NCBI GenBank assembly: GCA_944326255.1
Contig: CALVDG010000009.1
Span: 16,747 to 80,746, forward strand
DNA: 64,000 bases
Source of the DNA: an uncultured Bacteroidales bacterium
GTDB taxonomy: Bacteria; Bacteroidota; Bacteroidia; Bacteroidales; UBA932
Reading direction: 5' to 3'
Part shown: piece after piece, positions 1 through 7,827 of the stretch
How the letters are laid out: each line of letters begins with the position of its first letter
How positions within the stretch are numbered: position 1 is the stretch's first letter
Made by a program: the position numbers and the translations under genes
Notes under the pieces: generated by a model
What the model saw: the letters and a program-made list of their open reading frames with translations, nothing else
Told to the model about the DNA's origin: nothing
Database searches by the model: none

Positions 1-26
1 CACGTCAAATAAATACTTATCCGTAT

Positions 27-1682
27 ATGAAATTCAGACACCTCACCTGCATAATATTCCTCATACTGCTTCATCACTGCGTCTTCGGAGGCAATCCTGA
101 CAGAGACTCTCTGATTCACAGGCTCAGTCACCTGAGCCAGACCGGCCAGCACAGCAGCGTTGTCAGCATTGCCTCATCCGAAGCCGCGGAAGCACTGCTT
201 TCAGGCGACACACTGTCAGCACTGTACGCAGACATATTCGCCGCACAGTCATATCTTTTCCTGGACTGCGCCGACTCGATAAAACACTATGCCGACATAG
301 TGGCGGAATATCAAGACAGATACAAAGACTCAAGATTATGGCTTATCTTCAACAATGTAATGGGCTGCCGGTCACTAAGGGTAGATATGAACTACGCAGA
401 GGCATTCAGTTATTTCTCACGGGGCATCGAATGGGCCGAGGCTGACAAGGACACTGCCAGCATGATATCAATGCTCCTCAACATAGTCAACATCTACTAC
501 TATCGAGGCAGCTCTGACGGCATAGGATACGCATCAAGAGCATGGGACCTGACACAAAAAGCCGACATTCCCGACTCCGGGTACTACAGATGCGTCTCCG
601 ACATAGGCATGGCCCAGATGCTCCTGCTGTCAGGAGATACAGAAAGGGCCTCAGACTATCTCGACGATGCCCTCACTTCAGCCCGCGACTACAACGCGGC
701 CTCCCAATGTTCCCAGATATACATCATGAAAGCCGGCATCTGCGAGCAGGACGGCAACGACTCCTGCGCGGCGCGGTTCTATGAGAAAGCTGAGGAATAC
801 ATCGGTTTTTCCGATTACACCACATTCATCCAGCTGCACCTGCACCGCGGGATGTTCCTCGAGAGAATGGGGCGCAGCGACGAGGCGATGCGGCTGTATC
901 TATCTGCCCTGGAGGCATCAGAACGGAGCAAAAGCATGGAATTCAAGCATATGGTTCTTGGGAAAGCGGCAGACCTGGCATTCAGGATGGGCAAGACAGA
1001 CAAGGCTCTCGAGCTCTATAGAATGGACAGGCTTCACACAGACAGTCTGGTCAACAGCCGGGACAACGAATTCACCAGACTCATGTTCCTCAATCAGGAA
1101 TACCGGCATCAACAGGATATGCTGGCAAAAGAACTGGACCGGCAGAGGTCCTACTCATCCATGCGTATCTCTGCGCTTGCAGCTGCTCTTGTCATTGTCA
1201 TAGCAGGAATGCTTCTCATTCTGTATCTGAGACAGAAAAAAATGTACAGGACACTGGTTGAGCAGCACCGGAACATCATGCAGAGAATGGATGCCGATCT
1301 CCGGGACAAAAGCGAAGAGCGGTCTGAGGAAGACATGAAGCTGTTCATGGAAATTGACCGTTTAATGCGGGACGAAAAACTGTTCCTGAACAAAAACATC
1401 TCCCTGGACCTGCTCGCAGAAAGAACATCCAGCAACAGGACCTACTGCTCCAACGCCATCAACTCATGCGCAGGCATGAACTTCTACAGATACGTGGATG
1501 TCTTCCGGATCGAGGAAGCCACAAAAAGACTCATCCAGGGAGGGAAGAGCGTTCTTCTAAAAGAACTGGCATATGACCTCGGATACAACTCCCTCACAGT
1601 ATTCTCAAAGGCATTTGTCCGCGAAATCGGCTGTACACCAAGCATATACCGTAACAACATAAAAAACAGAAACATTCAATAA
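27..1682 (+). CDS. Membrane-anchored TPR / AraC-type transcriptional regulator
   Basis: The 551-residue protein starts with a hydrophobic signal or anchor segment (about residues 5-22). A long helical stretch (about 40-340) follows with TPR-like spacing, for example repeated A-x-x-Y and G-x-x-x-x-A patterns. A clear transmembrane helix lies at about 381-402, and the C-terminus (about 450-545) is an AraC-type double helix-turn-helix with ISLDLLAERT and LKELAYDLGYNSLTVFSKAF. This is the Bacteroidota design in which a periplasmic TPR sensor is tied to a cytoplasmic DNA-binding domain without a kinase. A role in regulating the lipoprotein gene 88 bases downstream is inference from position only. 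The ATG at 27 is the first one; its promoter lies mostly before the window. Confidence 0.8.
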   Translation: MKFRHLTCIIFLILLHHCVFGGNPDRDSLIHRLSHLSQTGQHSSVVSIASSEAAEALLSGDTLSALYADIFAAQSYLFLDCADSIKHYADIVAEYQDRYKDSRLWLIFNNVMGCRSLRVDMNYAEAFSYFSRGIEWAEADKDTASMISMLLNIVNIYYYRGSSDGIGYASRAWDLTQKADIPDSGYYRCVSDIGMAQMLLLSGDTERASDYLDDALTSARDYNAASQCSQIYIMKAGICEQDGNDSCAARFYEKAEEYIGFSDYTTFIQLHLHRGMFLERMGRSDEAMRLYLSALEASERSKSMEFKHMVLGKAADLAFRMGKTDKALELYRMDRLHTDSLVNSRDNEFTRLMFLNQEYRHQQDMLAKELDRQRSYSSMRISALAAALVIVIAGMLLILYLRQKKMYRTLVEQHRNIMQRMDADLRDKSEERSEEDMKLFMEIDRLMRDEKLFLNKNISLDLLAERTSSNRTYCSNAINSCAGMNFYRYVDVFRIEEATKRLIQGGKSVLLKELAYDLGYNSLTVFSKAFVREIGCTPSIYRNNIKNRNIQ

Positions 1683-1738
1683 TACTTTAATCGCAAGTAC
1701 TATCGATTCTTTAATTTTCATTTTAAGCAGGCGATGGG

Positions 1739-1746
1739 TACATTTG
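1739..1746 (+). promoter_or_regulatory. Bacteroidetes -7 element upstream of lipoprotein gene
   Basis: TACATTTG fits TAnnTTTG and lies 24 bases before the ATG at 1771. No convincing TTTG -33 element is seen at the expected spacing, so this is a moderate call. Confidence 0.45.
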
Positions 1747-1770
1747 TCTGACTTTTAAAACTATCAGCAT

Positions 1771-3615
1771 ATGAAAAGAATCCCTTTTTTCACAACCGTC
1801 ATCTCAGCATTGGCCGCCATAGCCCTGTTTACCGCCTGCCGCGATGATGAGACAGATACGTCTTCTGTCATAGAGATTAACTTTGAATCAACGGAGATCA
1901 ATATCGAGGCCGCCGGAGGTAAGATGACCGCACGGTACACCTTAAGCGGTGCCGGAGACGCAGATATCTCCGACATTGACTTCAGAGCTGACGACGGATG
2001 GGTACATTCTTTTGACACATCCGAGACAGGAATCCTGAAATTCACAGTAGACCCTAACGAAGACAGCACGGCACGCACTACCGCCATAAGGTACGATTGC
2101 GATGGCCTTGAGATTAAAGGGAATGAGCTGAAAGTAATTCAGGAAGGTACAGTTTCCGAACCCGAAGACGAGTGGAGAGGCATGGACTTTGATTTGAGGG
2201 TCGAGATTGAGGGCCATAACGTAACCGTCTATGTGACCCCCGAGGATGACACAAGACCTTATTTCTTCGACATCTATCTGACAGAGGACTTCAACGCCAG
2301 AGATATGACTCTCGACGAATTCGCCCAGTCCGTTATCGACGAACTGATAGAGTTCTACTCCGAAAACATGGAGCTTTCAAAAGAGGAGATCATTGAAGGC
2401 GTCAACTCCATCGGACCGGACAAAGGAGAATATGGAGAACTTACAGCCGGCAAGGAGTTTATGCTCTACGCCTTTGAGCTGAGTCTTGAAGGAGAAGTGC
2501 TGTCAGATGTGAAGACCGAGATATTCAACACCCCTGAAGTCGAACCTTCCGACAACGACATCACCATTACTGAAGGAGAGGTGACAGCTGTATCCATTGA
2601 AGTCAACTATGGCACGACAAACAATGACATCTACTTCTACGACCTCGTCCTCGCTGCAGATTACGAAAACATGACAGATGAGGAGATTATGGAGGCGGAG
2701 ATCCGCGAATGGGGAGGCAACATCTCCTACTCCCTCGTCTCCGGAGATTTCACCTACCTGTTTGAAGATCTGGAGCCTGACACAGAATATCTGGCTCTTG
2801 CCTTCGGGTACGGCGTAGGCACCAACACCACCCCTCTTACAAAAAAGAGCATACGCACAGTACCCGCCGGGAACCCTCTGGAATGCACTTTTGAATTTGA
2901 GTTCAGCGTGATAGGAAACATGATCTCGGCATCCGTCATCCCCAGCGACGAGACTGTCAACTATTTCTGGAATCTGTATGATGCGGATGCAACTCAGGAT
3001 GAGATGAAAGCCGCTGTACTGGAATCCCTGGAAAGCACCCTCGCAGACGGATACTATACAAGTGAGATGGAGTTCTGGCTCAACGAGACAGCCCGTGGAA
3101 AGGACGGTTATCTTTTCATGGGACTGGATGAGGAGAAGGAATACAAATTAGGAGCAGTTGCAATAGATCTTGCGGCCTGTGAAATGGCCGGAGACTTCAC
3201 TGTCAGCGATATCATCAGCTTCAAGTCCGAGGAAGGAACCAGCATTGAGGTCACATTTGACAAATACTTCAACGGTGATGATGCAGCCGCACTTGGCCCT
3301 GAATACAGCGAATTTGCAGGAAAGGCCCTGGTACCGTTCACAGTAAAGGTCAGCGGCGCAGAGACTTACCGTTGGGTAGTCACCGAATATGAAGAAGACT
3401 TTGACAATGCTTCCGACAGTATGTTCTGGATGGCACTGGGATGGGACGGATATGAGAACGAGCCGTCACGCTACGTGGCTCTGGAATGGGATAAGGACTA
3501 TACGGTCTACGCCATGTCCCAGGATGCCGACGGAAACAAGTCCGAACAATTCTCCATGCCCGTCAGATTCTCCGCCGACGGAGCCTCGCCCATAACCGAA
3601 CTGACGGCCGAATAG
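1771..3615 (+). CDS. Surface lipoprotein with BACON-like domain and repeated beta modules
   Basis: The 614-residue protein has a lipoprotein signal ending in FTAC (Cys about residue 23), so it is probably lipid-anchored. Residues about 33-125 look like a BACON-type immunoglobulin-fold domain: beta pattern, a 'GWVHSF' core and an 'R-T-T-A-I-R-Y' strand. Three or four modules of about 110-120 residues follow, containing 'V-x-P-x-D-x-x-x-x-Y-x-F/W' strands and acidic 'DEIMEAE' helices, related to modules in the lipoprotein at 25653-27248. The composition is very acidic and there is no catalytic motif. BACON domains in Bacteroidota often occur in carbohydrate- or mucin-associated surface proteins; the ligand here is unknown. 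It is monocistronic. Confidence 0.75.
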   Translation: MKRIPFFTTVISALAAIALFTACRDDETDTSSVIEINFESTEINIEAAGGKMTARYTLSGAGDADISDIDFRADDGWVHSFDTSETGILKFTVDPNEDSTARTTAIRYDCDGLEIKGNELKVIQEGTVSEPEDEWRGMDFDLRVEIEGHNVTVYVTPEDDTRPYFFDIYLTEDFNARDMTLDEFAQSVIDELIEFYSENMELSKEEIIEGVNSIGPDKGEYGELTAGKEFMLYAFELSLEGEVLSDVKTEIFNTPEVEPSDNDITITEGEVTAVSIEVNYGTTNNDIYFYDLVLAADYENMTDEEIMEAEIREWGGNISYSLVSGDFTYLFEDLEPDTEYLALAFGYGVGTNTTPLTKKSIRTVPAGNPLECTFEFEFSVIGNMISASVIPSDETVNYFWNLYDADATQDEMKAAVLESLESTLADGYYTSEMEFWLNETARGKDGYLFMGLDEEKEYKLGAVAIDLAACEMAGDFTVSDIISFKSEEGTSIEVTFDKYFNGDDAAALGPEYSEFAGKALVPFTVKVSGAETYRWVVTEYEEDFDNASDSMFWMALGWDGYENEPSRYVALEWDKDYTVYAMSQDADGNKSEQFSMPVRFSADGASPITELTAE

Positions 3616-3646
3616 AAACAACGGAAACAGTAACGGTACACAAAAA

Positions 3647-3674
3647 AGTCCGGCAACCGCGTGATTGCCGGACT
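3647..3674. terminator. Bidirectional rho-independent terminator
   Basis: A perfect 10-bp stem (AGTCCGGCAA / TTGCCGGACT) has an 8-base loop. It is flanked by a run of A on the left and CTTTGTATTT on the right. It sits between two convergent lipoprotein genes and is strongest for the leftward one. Confidence 0.85.
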
Positions 3675-3698
3675 CTTTGTATTTAAAGGGGATAAGTC

Positions 3699-5927
3699 TT
3701 ACCTTGCAGATGCAGAGTTCTTGAACAATCTGCTGTTGGGCTGAAGTGTTGCAGCCTTGATGGGCAGATTATTTACCATCTCCACCTTATCCACCGATAC
3801 GAAAGGATTGGTGTCCCTGAAGGTGTTTACGCTGCTGCGGACCGGAGCCATCGCTCCTCCGAAGCTCTGATCCTCCAGACTGAGCCTGCCTTCCCAGCTG
3901 CCGTCCCAAGTATATCCGAGATCATCGATAAAACTGAATGAGATTGCATATGTTCCGTCACCGTTGTTGGTAATATTGAGATCTCCAGACATAGCCGGAG
4001 CGAACTCCGACACATACCCTTGATTGTCAAAACCTCCGAGATAATTGGTTCCGTAGATCTGTCCGCTCGTAAAGTTCATATAACCTGTCGCATAATTACC
4101 GGGATATAGATAACCATACTCAATCGGCTTATATGTTCCGCTTGAGATACCATCTTCAAAAGTAATTGCCTCACATACTATCTCCGTCATGAAACCGTCC
4201 TCACCTGTGGTTGGGAACAGTTTGATCGCCCAATTGCCGCCTCCTGTTTCATAATAGTCTCCATAGAACACGGCCGAGCCCTCTGCCCCGTCAAGATTAA
4301 GCGTATAATCCTCCTCCAGCGTTGAGTAAGGACCGGGGATTCCCTGTATCTCAAGTGAGCCGCTGTAACTGCAATCCACTGAATATCCGTTGTCGGTAGT
4401 AAACGTACATGTAATATCATAACCGGAAACCGCATCTCCCTCAACAGTCATCGTGCCGCCGGTTATCAAGCCTATCAGTTCTGTATAATAGTCAGGACAA
4501 TAAGCCGCGTATGTTCCGACCAGAGACTCATAGCCGTAAATGTCCACACTCTTACCACCCGGGAATAATGTATTGGTTTCATAAGAGTCAGATACTGTAT
4601 ACGTGCCAGTTGCCAGCTCTCCGCTTTCATTATAAGGCATGTACATGTCTATATTGAGGATACTTCCCGGAGGTGTAGCGTAACCGCCTTCTATAGCCAT
4701 GTCTGTAAACTGAATGGTAACTTCCATAACATCCCCGTCATCAGCCACATAGACGGCTACCGCATTATCGGCTTCTATATCCAGGTCCTGCCCCAGAACA
4801 TCGTCACCGCCGGCAGAGCCGCCTACGACATCGTAAACTGCCTCTCCCGTATATGAGACGTGATGTATCTTTCCGTCCTCATCTGTCAGTACAGCATCCA
4901 TGACGATATTGCCACCTTCATAGGCTATCGTCAATGTACCTGTATCAAAATATGTATCAAATACATACTCTCCGTCCTCCCCGATACTGGTTCCACAGGA
5001 ATAATCCCAGGAGAAGGTCATGTCTTCAACTACACCAGAACCGGAACTGAGAGCATAAGTCCCGGCAGGAGGAAGGGGGTTATTCTCATCCTCAGGTGCG
5101 GCTGCTGCGAATATATCAAACAGATAGTACGTTCCTCCGTTCTGCTGATATCCGTCCGCGTCGAAGTCCTTGTCAGAAATCCACGTATAATAGTTATAAT
5201 TGACATCATACTCCTGACCATAATAGGTGCCGTTAAAATAACTCATTTTATACTCATAGTCATACGAGCCTGTCTGACCGGCAGCTGCCTGGGTCACTTC
5301 CGCAGCCGTCTCAATCCGGCCGTCGCCATACTCGTATACCACGCTTATCTCAGCTGTTCTCTCATCTCCCGTATTAGCAGCGGCAGTGATGGCTATAACT
5401 CCTGAATTATCCGCATTGAGCGTCAGCCAGTCCGCCTCTGATGCGGCAGAGACCTTACCGTCCGCGGCCGGGTTGATGATCTCGTAGGTCAGCTCAAAGT
5501 CACCTCCCTCTGCAGGAATTGAAGGAGCAGCGCCAAGCTCTATCTCAGGAGCCGCACCGGCTACTCCCTGACTGACTTTGACATCTGCTGTAACTTCCCC
5601 ATCGACGCCATATGTGTATTTAAGGGTAATGAGACCGTTTCTATCCGCACCGCTTTCATTCGGTTCCGCCACAAATGTGACCATGGTATCGGATGCAACT
5701 GTGAAATCAGTCATCCAGCCATCTTCAGAGTTCGCCGTCAGCTTTCCGTCAGCAACTGGATTCTCAATAGAATAAACAAACTCACACTGGCCTCCGGCAC
5801 CGGGAATGGTTATCTCGGTCGCATCGAATGTGATTTCAGGAGGAGTCTCAGACACTATCTTCTCCTCACATCCGGTGACAACCGCAAAAACGGCCACCGC
5901 GAGAAAAAACAAGAATGATTTTTTCAT
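3699..5927 (-). CDS. Surface lipoprotein with two BACON-like domains and repeated C-terminal modules
   Basis: The 742-residue protein starts at the ATG ending at 5927, which gives a standard SpII signal (MKKSFLFFLAVAVF then VVTGC); an upstream in-frame start would spoil it. Two successive BACON-like domains cover about residues 30-120 and 125-215, each with 'AGGQ/EGGD', 'SE.GW/SEADW' and 'YG.DG' landmarks. After that come three diverged beta-rich modules containing 'P-x-G-T-Y' or 'S/T-G-T-Y' turns. Tyr, Asp and Gly are abundant. It probably acts on the cell surface as a binding protein. No enzyme motif was found. It has its own promoter and terminator. Confidence 0.75.
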   Translation of the reverse strand: MKKSFLFFLAVAVFAVVTGCEEKIVSETPPEITFDATEITIPGAGGQCEFVYSIENPVADGKLTANSEDGWMTDFTVASDTMVTFVAEPNESGADRNGLITLKYTYGVDGEVTADVKVSQGVAGAAPEIELGAAPSIPAEGGDFELTYEIINPAADGKVSAASEADWLTLNADNSGVIAITAAANTGDERTAEISVVYEYGDGRIETAAEVTQAAAGQTGSYDYEYKMSYFNGTYYGQEYDVNYNYYTWISDKDFDADGYQQNGGTYYLFDIFAAAAPEDENNPLPPAGTYALSSGSGVVEDMTFSWDYSCGTSIGEDGEYVFDTYFDTGTLTIAYEGGNIVMDAVLTDEDGKIHHVSYTGEAVYDVVGGSAGGDDVLGQDLDIEADNAVAVYVADDGDVMEVTIQFTDMAIEGGYATPPGSILNIDMYMPYNESGELATGTYTVSDSYETNTLFPGGKSVDIYGYESLVGTYAAYCPDYYTELIGLITGGTMTVEGDAVSGYDITCTFTTDNGYSVDCSYSGSLEIQGIPGPYSTLEEDYTLNLDGAEGSAVFYGDYYETGGGNWAIKLFPTTGEDGFMTEIVCEAITFEDGISSGTYKPIEYGYLYPGNYATGYMNFTSGQIYGTNYLGGFDNQGYVSEFAPAMSGDLNITNNGDGTYAISFSFIDDLGYTWDGSWEGRLSLEDQSFGGAMAPVRSSVNTFRDTNPFVSVDKVEMVNNLPIKAATLQPNSRLFKNSASAR

Positions 5928-5968
5928 AATATGTAGTTTTAATGGGTTAGAAAAGCATATATACGTTT

Positions 5969-5999
5969 CAAATATACAAAAAAGATGTGGATAGAACAA
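5969..5999 (-). promoter_or_regulatory. Promoter for the lipoprotein gene
   Basis: On the minus strand, TATATTTG (5969-5976) is preceded after 20 bases by a TTG (5997-5999). The -33 part overlaps the terminator stem of the upstream aminotransferase gene. Confidence 0.6.
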
Positions 6000-6010
6000 T
6001 TCTCCACATC
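5984..6010. terminator. Terminator downstream of aminotransferase gene
   Basis: An 8-bp perfect stem, GATGTGGA / TCCACATC, with an 11-base loop has A6 on its left and T5 on its right. It can terminate leftward transcription of the aminotransferase gene and any rightward antisense transcription. Confidence 0.8.
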
Positions 6011-6037
6011 TTTTTCATCCAATTTACAGTAATGCTG

Positions 6038-7234
6038 CTATTTCTTGCTGTCCATCAGCTTGCGGATGGCGTTGCCGAGTCTCTTAACGCCCTCGAGCAT
6101 ATCCTCGTCGCTGACGTATGAGAAGTTCAGACGCATGGTGTTCTGGCCGGTGCCGTCGCAGAAGAACACCTCGCCGATGACGAAGGCCACGTTCTCCTTG
6201 ATGGCCACCTCGAAGAGCTCCTTCGCATCCAGTCCCTCAGGCATGGAGACGAGCAGGAACAGACCGCCCTCAGGCCTTGTCCAGGTAACGCCCTGAGGCA
6301 TATACTCGGTCAGATACTGGTGCATCAGGTCTCTCTTGTGACGATAGAGGTCGATGGTGGTCTGGAGATTCTTGTCGTAGTAGCCTTTCTCCATGTACTT
6401 GGCAGCCACTTCCTGGTTGAGGATAGGTGTGCAGAGGTCAGCTGACTGCTTGGCCACGATAAGACGGCCGATAATCTCCTCGGGAGCAAGCACCCAACCC
6501 AGACGGAAACCGGGCACGAATGTCTTGGAGAATGTACCCAGCAGTACTACTCTCTCGGGAGCCATCGAGTACATGGTCGGATAGGACTCGCCTTCGTAAC
6601 GGAGCTCCTTGTAAGGGCTGTCCTCGATGATGATGAGGTCGTACTTGCGGGCCACGTCGATGATCTCCTGACGTCTCTTCAGGTCCATGGTGACTCCTGT
6701 AGGGTTCTGGAAGTCAGGGATGGCGTAGATGAACTTGGGCTTCTGACCCACGGAGCAGAGAGCGGATACGACAGCCTCCGCCTCCTCGTCGTGACGGATG
6801 CCCACGGGACGGCCCTGATATGACCAGATGGCCTGAAGCGCACCCATATAAGAGGGCAGACCGCAGAGCACGGTGTCACCGGGGTTGATGAAGATTCTGG
6901 AGATCAAGTCAAGAGCCTGCTGGGAAGCGGTGGTGATGAGTATATTGTCGATACCCACCTTTACGCCTTCCTTCTCGTATTTCTTGGCAATCTGTGTTCT
7001 CAGAGCCACGCTGCCCTCGGTAGAACCGTACTGGAGAACCTGTGCGGGCTTCTCGTCCAGCAGTTCGTTTATTATCTCCTTGAGGTCGTCTACGGGGAAT
7101 GTCTTGGCATTGGGGAAACCGCCGCCGAAAGATATAATCTCAGGCCTGTTGGCCACTTTCAGAAGGTCGCGGATAGCAGACCTTCTCATGCTCTTAGCAT
7201 TGTCTGATAAAAAGGTTGTAAGATCAAGTGCCAT
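6038..7234 (-). CDS. PLP-dependent class I/II aminotransferase (2-aminoadipate / aromatic type)
   Basis: The 398-residue protein is a fold-type I aminotransferase. It has the N-terminal 'ISFGGGFPNAKTFP' loop, 'ASQQALDLI' at the cofactor phosphate site, 'PDFQNPTGVTM', 'IIEDSPYKELRY' with the Asp that pairs with the pyridine nitrogen, 'GTFSKTFVPGFRLGW' with the Schiff-base lysine, and 'MRLNFS' with the carboxylate-binding Arg. The layout matches the LysN / 2-aminoadipate transaminase group, which is broad for branched, aromatic and aminoadipate substrates. The substrate cannot be set from sequence and no pathway genes are adjacent. It is transcribed away from queD with its own strong promoter. 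Confidence 0.9.
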   Translation of the reverse strand: MALDLTTFLSDNAKSMRRSAIRDLLKVANRPEIISFGGGFPNAKTFPVDDLKEIINELLDEKPAQVLQYGSTEGSVALRTQIAKKYEKEGVKVGIDNILITTASQQALDLISRIFINPGDTVLCGLPSYMGALQAIWSYQGRPVGIRHDEEAEAVVSALCSVGQKPKFIYAIPDFQNPTGVTMDLKRRQEIIDVARKYDLIIIEDSPYKELRYEGESYPTMYSMAPERVVLLGTFSKTFVPGFRLGWVLAPEEIIGRLIVAKQSADLCTPILNQEVAAKYMEKGYYDKNLQTTIDLYRHKRDLMHQYLTEYMPQGVTWTRPEGGLFLLVSMPEGLDAKELFEVAIKENVAFVIGEVFFCDGTGQNTMRLNFSYVSDEDMLEGVKRLGNAIRKLMDSKK

Positions 7235-7258
7235 AGTATTTCTATATTAAAGTATGCA

Positions 7259-7289
7259 CAAATTTAGACAAATTGTTATTAAAATCAAA
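7259..7289 (-). promoter_or_regulatory. Consensus promoter for the aminotransferase gene
   Basis: The minus strand carries TTTG (7286-7289), 19 bases, then TAAATTTG (7259-7266). This is a full match to the Bacteroidetes sigma consensus, 24 bases before the ATG. Confidence 0.75.
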
Positions 7290-7336
7290 GCCAAACTTAA
7301 AAATTTTAAGCAAATCCGCACTTACAAAATATTTGC

Positions 7337-7344
7337 TATCTTTG
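7337..7344 (+). promoter_or_regulatory. -7 element for queD-polA
   Basis: TATCTTTG lies 29 bases before the queD ATG. The -33 element is not clear. Confidence 0.55.
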
Positions 7345-7373
7345 AAAGTTTTCAAGACATACCAGCAGATACT

Positions 7374-7817
7374 ATGCCAACACTGAGACTGACAAAGGAA
7401 TTCCGTTTCGAAGGAGCGCACGCCCTCACCGGATATGACGGGAAATGCAGACACATACACGGGCATTCCTATATACTATACGTTACTGTAAAAGGCACTC
7501 CCTCCAACCCTGACGGCACACCGAAGTCCGGTATGCTGATTGACTTCACTGACCTCAAGCGCATAGTCAACGAGGGCATCATCGACCGCTTCGACCACGC
7601 GCTCATACTCAGGGACACCTCCCCTATCGCCGAAGAGATAGCCGGGGCCTATCAGAGGGTGCTCGTCGTACCGTTCCAGCCCACGTGCGAGAACCTGATA
7701 CTGCACTTCGCGGACATCATCCGCCAGGCCCTGCCGCAGGGCGTAAGCCTGCACTCGCTGCGCCTGCACGAGACGGCGACATCCTACGTGGAATGGTTCG
7801 AATCCGACAACGAATAA
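7374..7817 (+). CDS. queD: 6-carboxytetrahydropterin synthase family protein (QueD/PTPS)
   Basis: The 147-residue protein is the usual length for the family. The zinc ligands are visible as His in 'FEGAHAL' and the pair in 'CRHIHGHSY', with the catalytic Cys four residues before HGH. 'MLIDFTDLK', 'DHALILRD' and the C-terminal 'LHETATSYVEW' complete the T-fold enzyme. It converts 7,8-dihydroneopterin triphosphate to 6-carboxytetrahydropterin in queuosine synthesis. The ATG at 7374 is preferred because upstream codons are AT-rich non-coding DNA containing the promoter. polA follows after 10 bases, so the two are probably co-transcribed. Other que genes are not in the window. Confidence 0.92.
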   Translation: MPTLRLTKEFRFEGAHALTGYDGKCRHIHGHSYILYVTVKGTPSNPDGTPKSGMLIDFTDLKRIVNEGIIDRFDHALILRDTSPIAEEIAGAYQRVLVVPFQPTCENLILHFADIIRQALPQGVSLHSLRLHETATSYVEWFESDNE

Positions 7818-7827
7818 ACCGGACGAT

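Noticed and set aside
4860..5405. Long plus-strand open frame inside the leftward lipoprotein gene
   Set aside because: It lies wholly within the coding region of the lipoprotein on the other strand, has no promoter or recognisable domain, and the lipoprotein frame has a signal peptide and domains.
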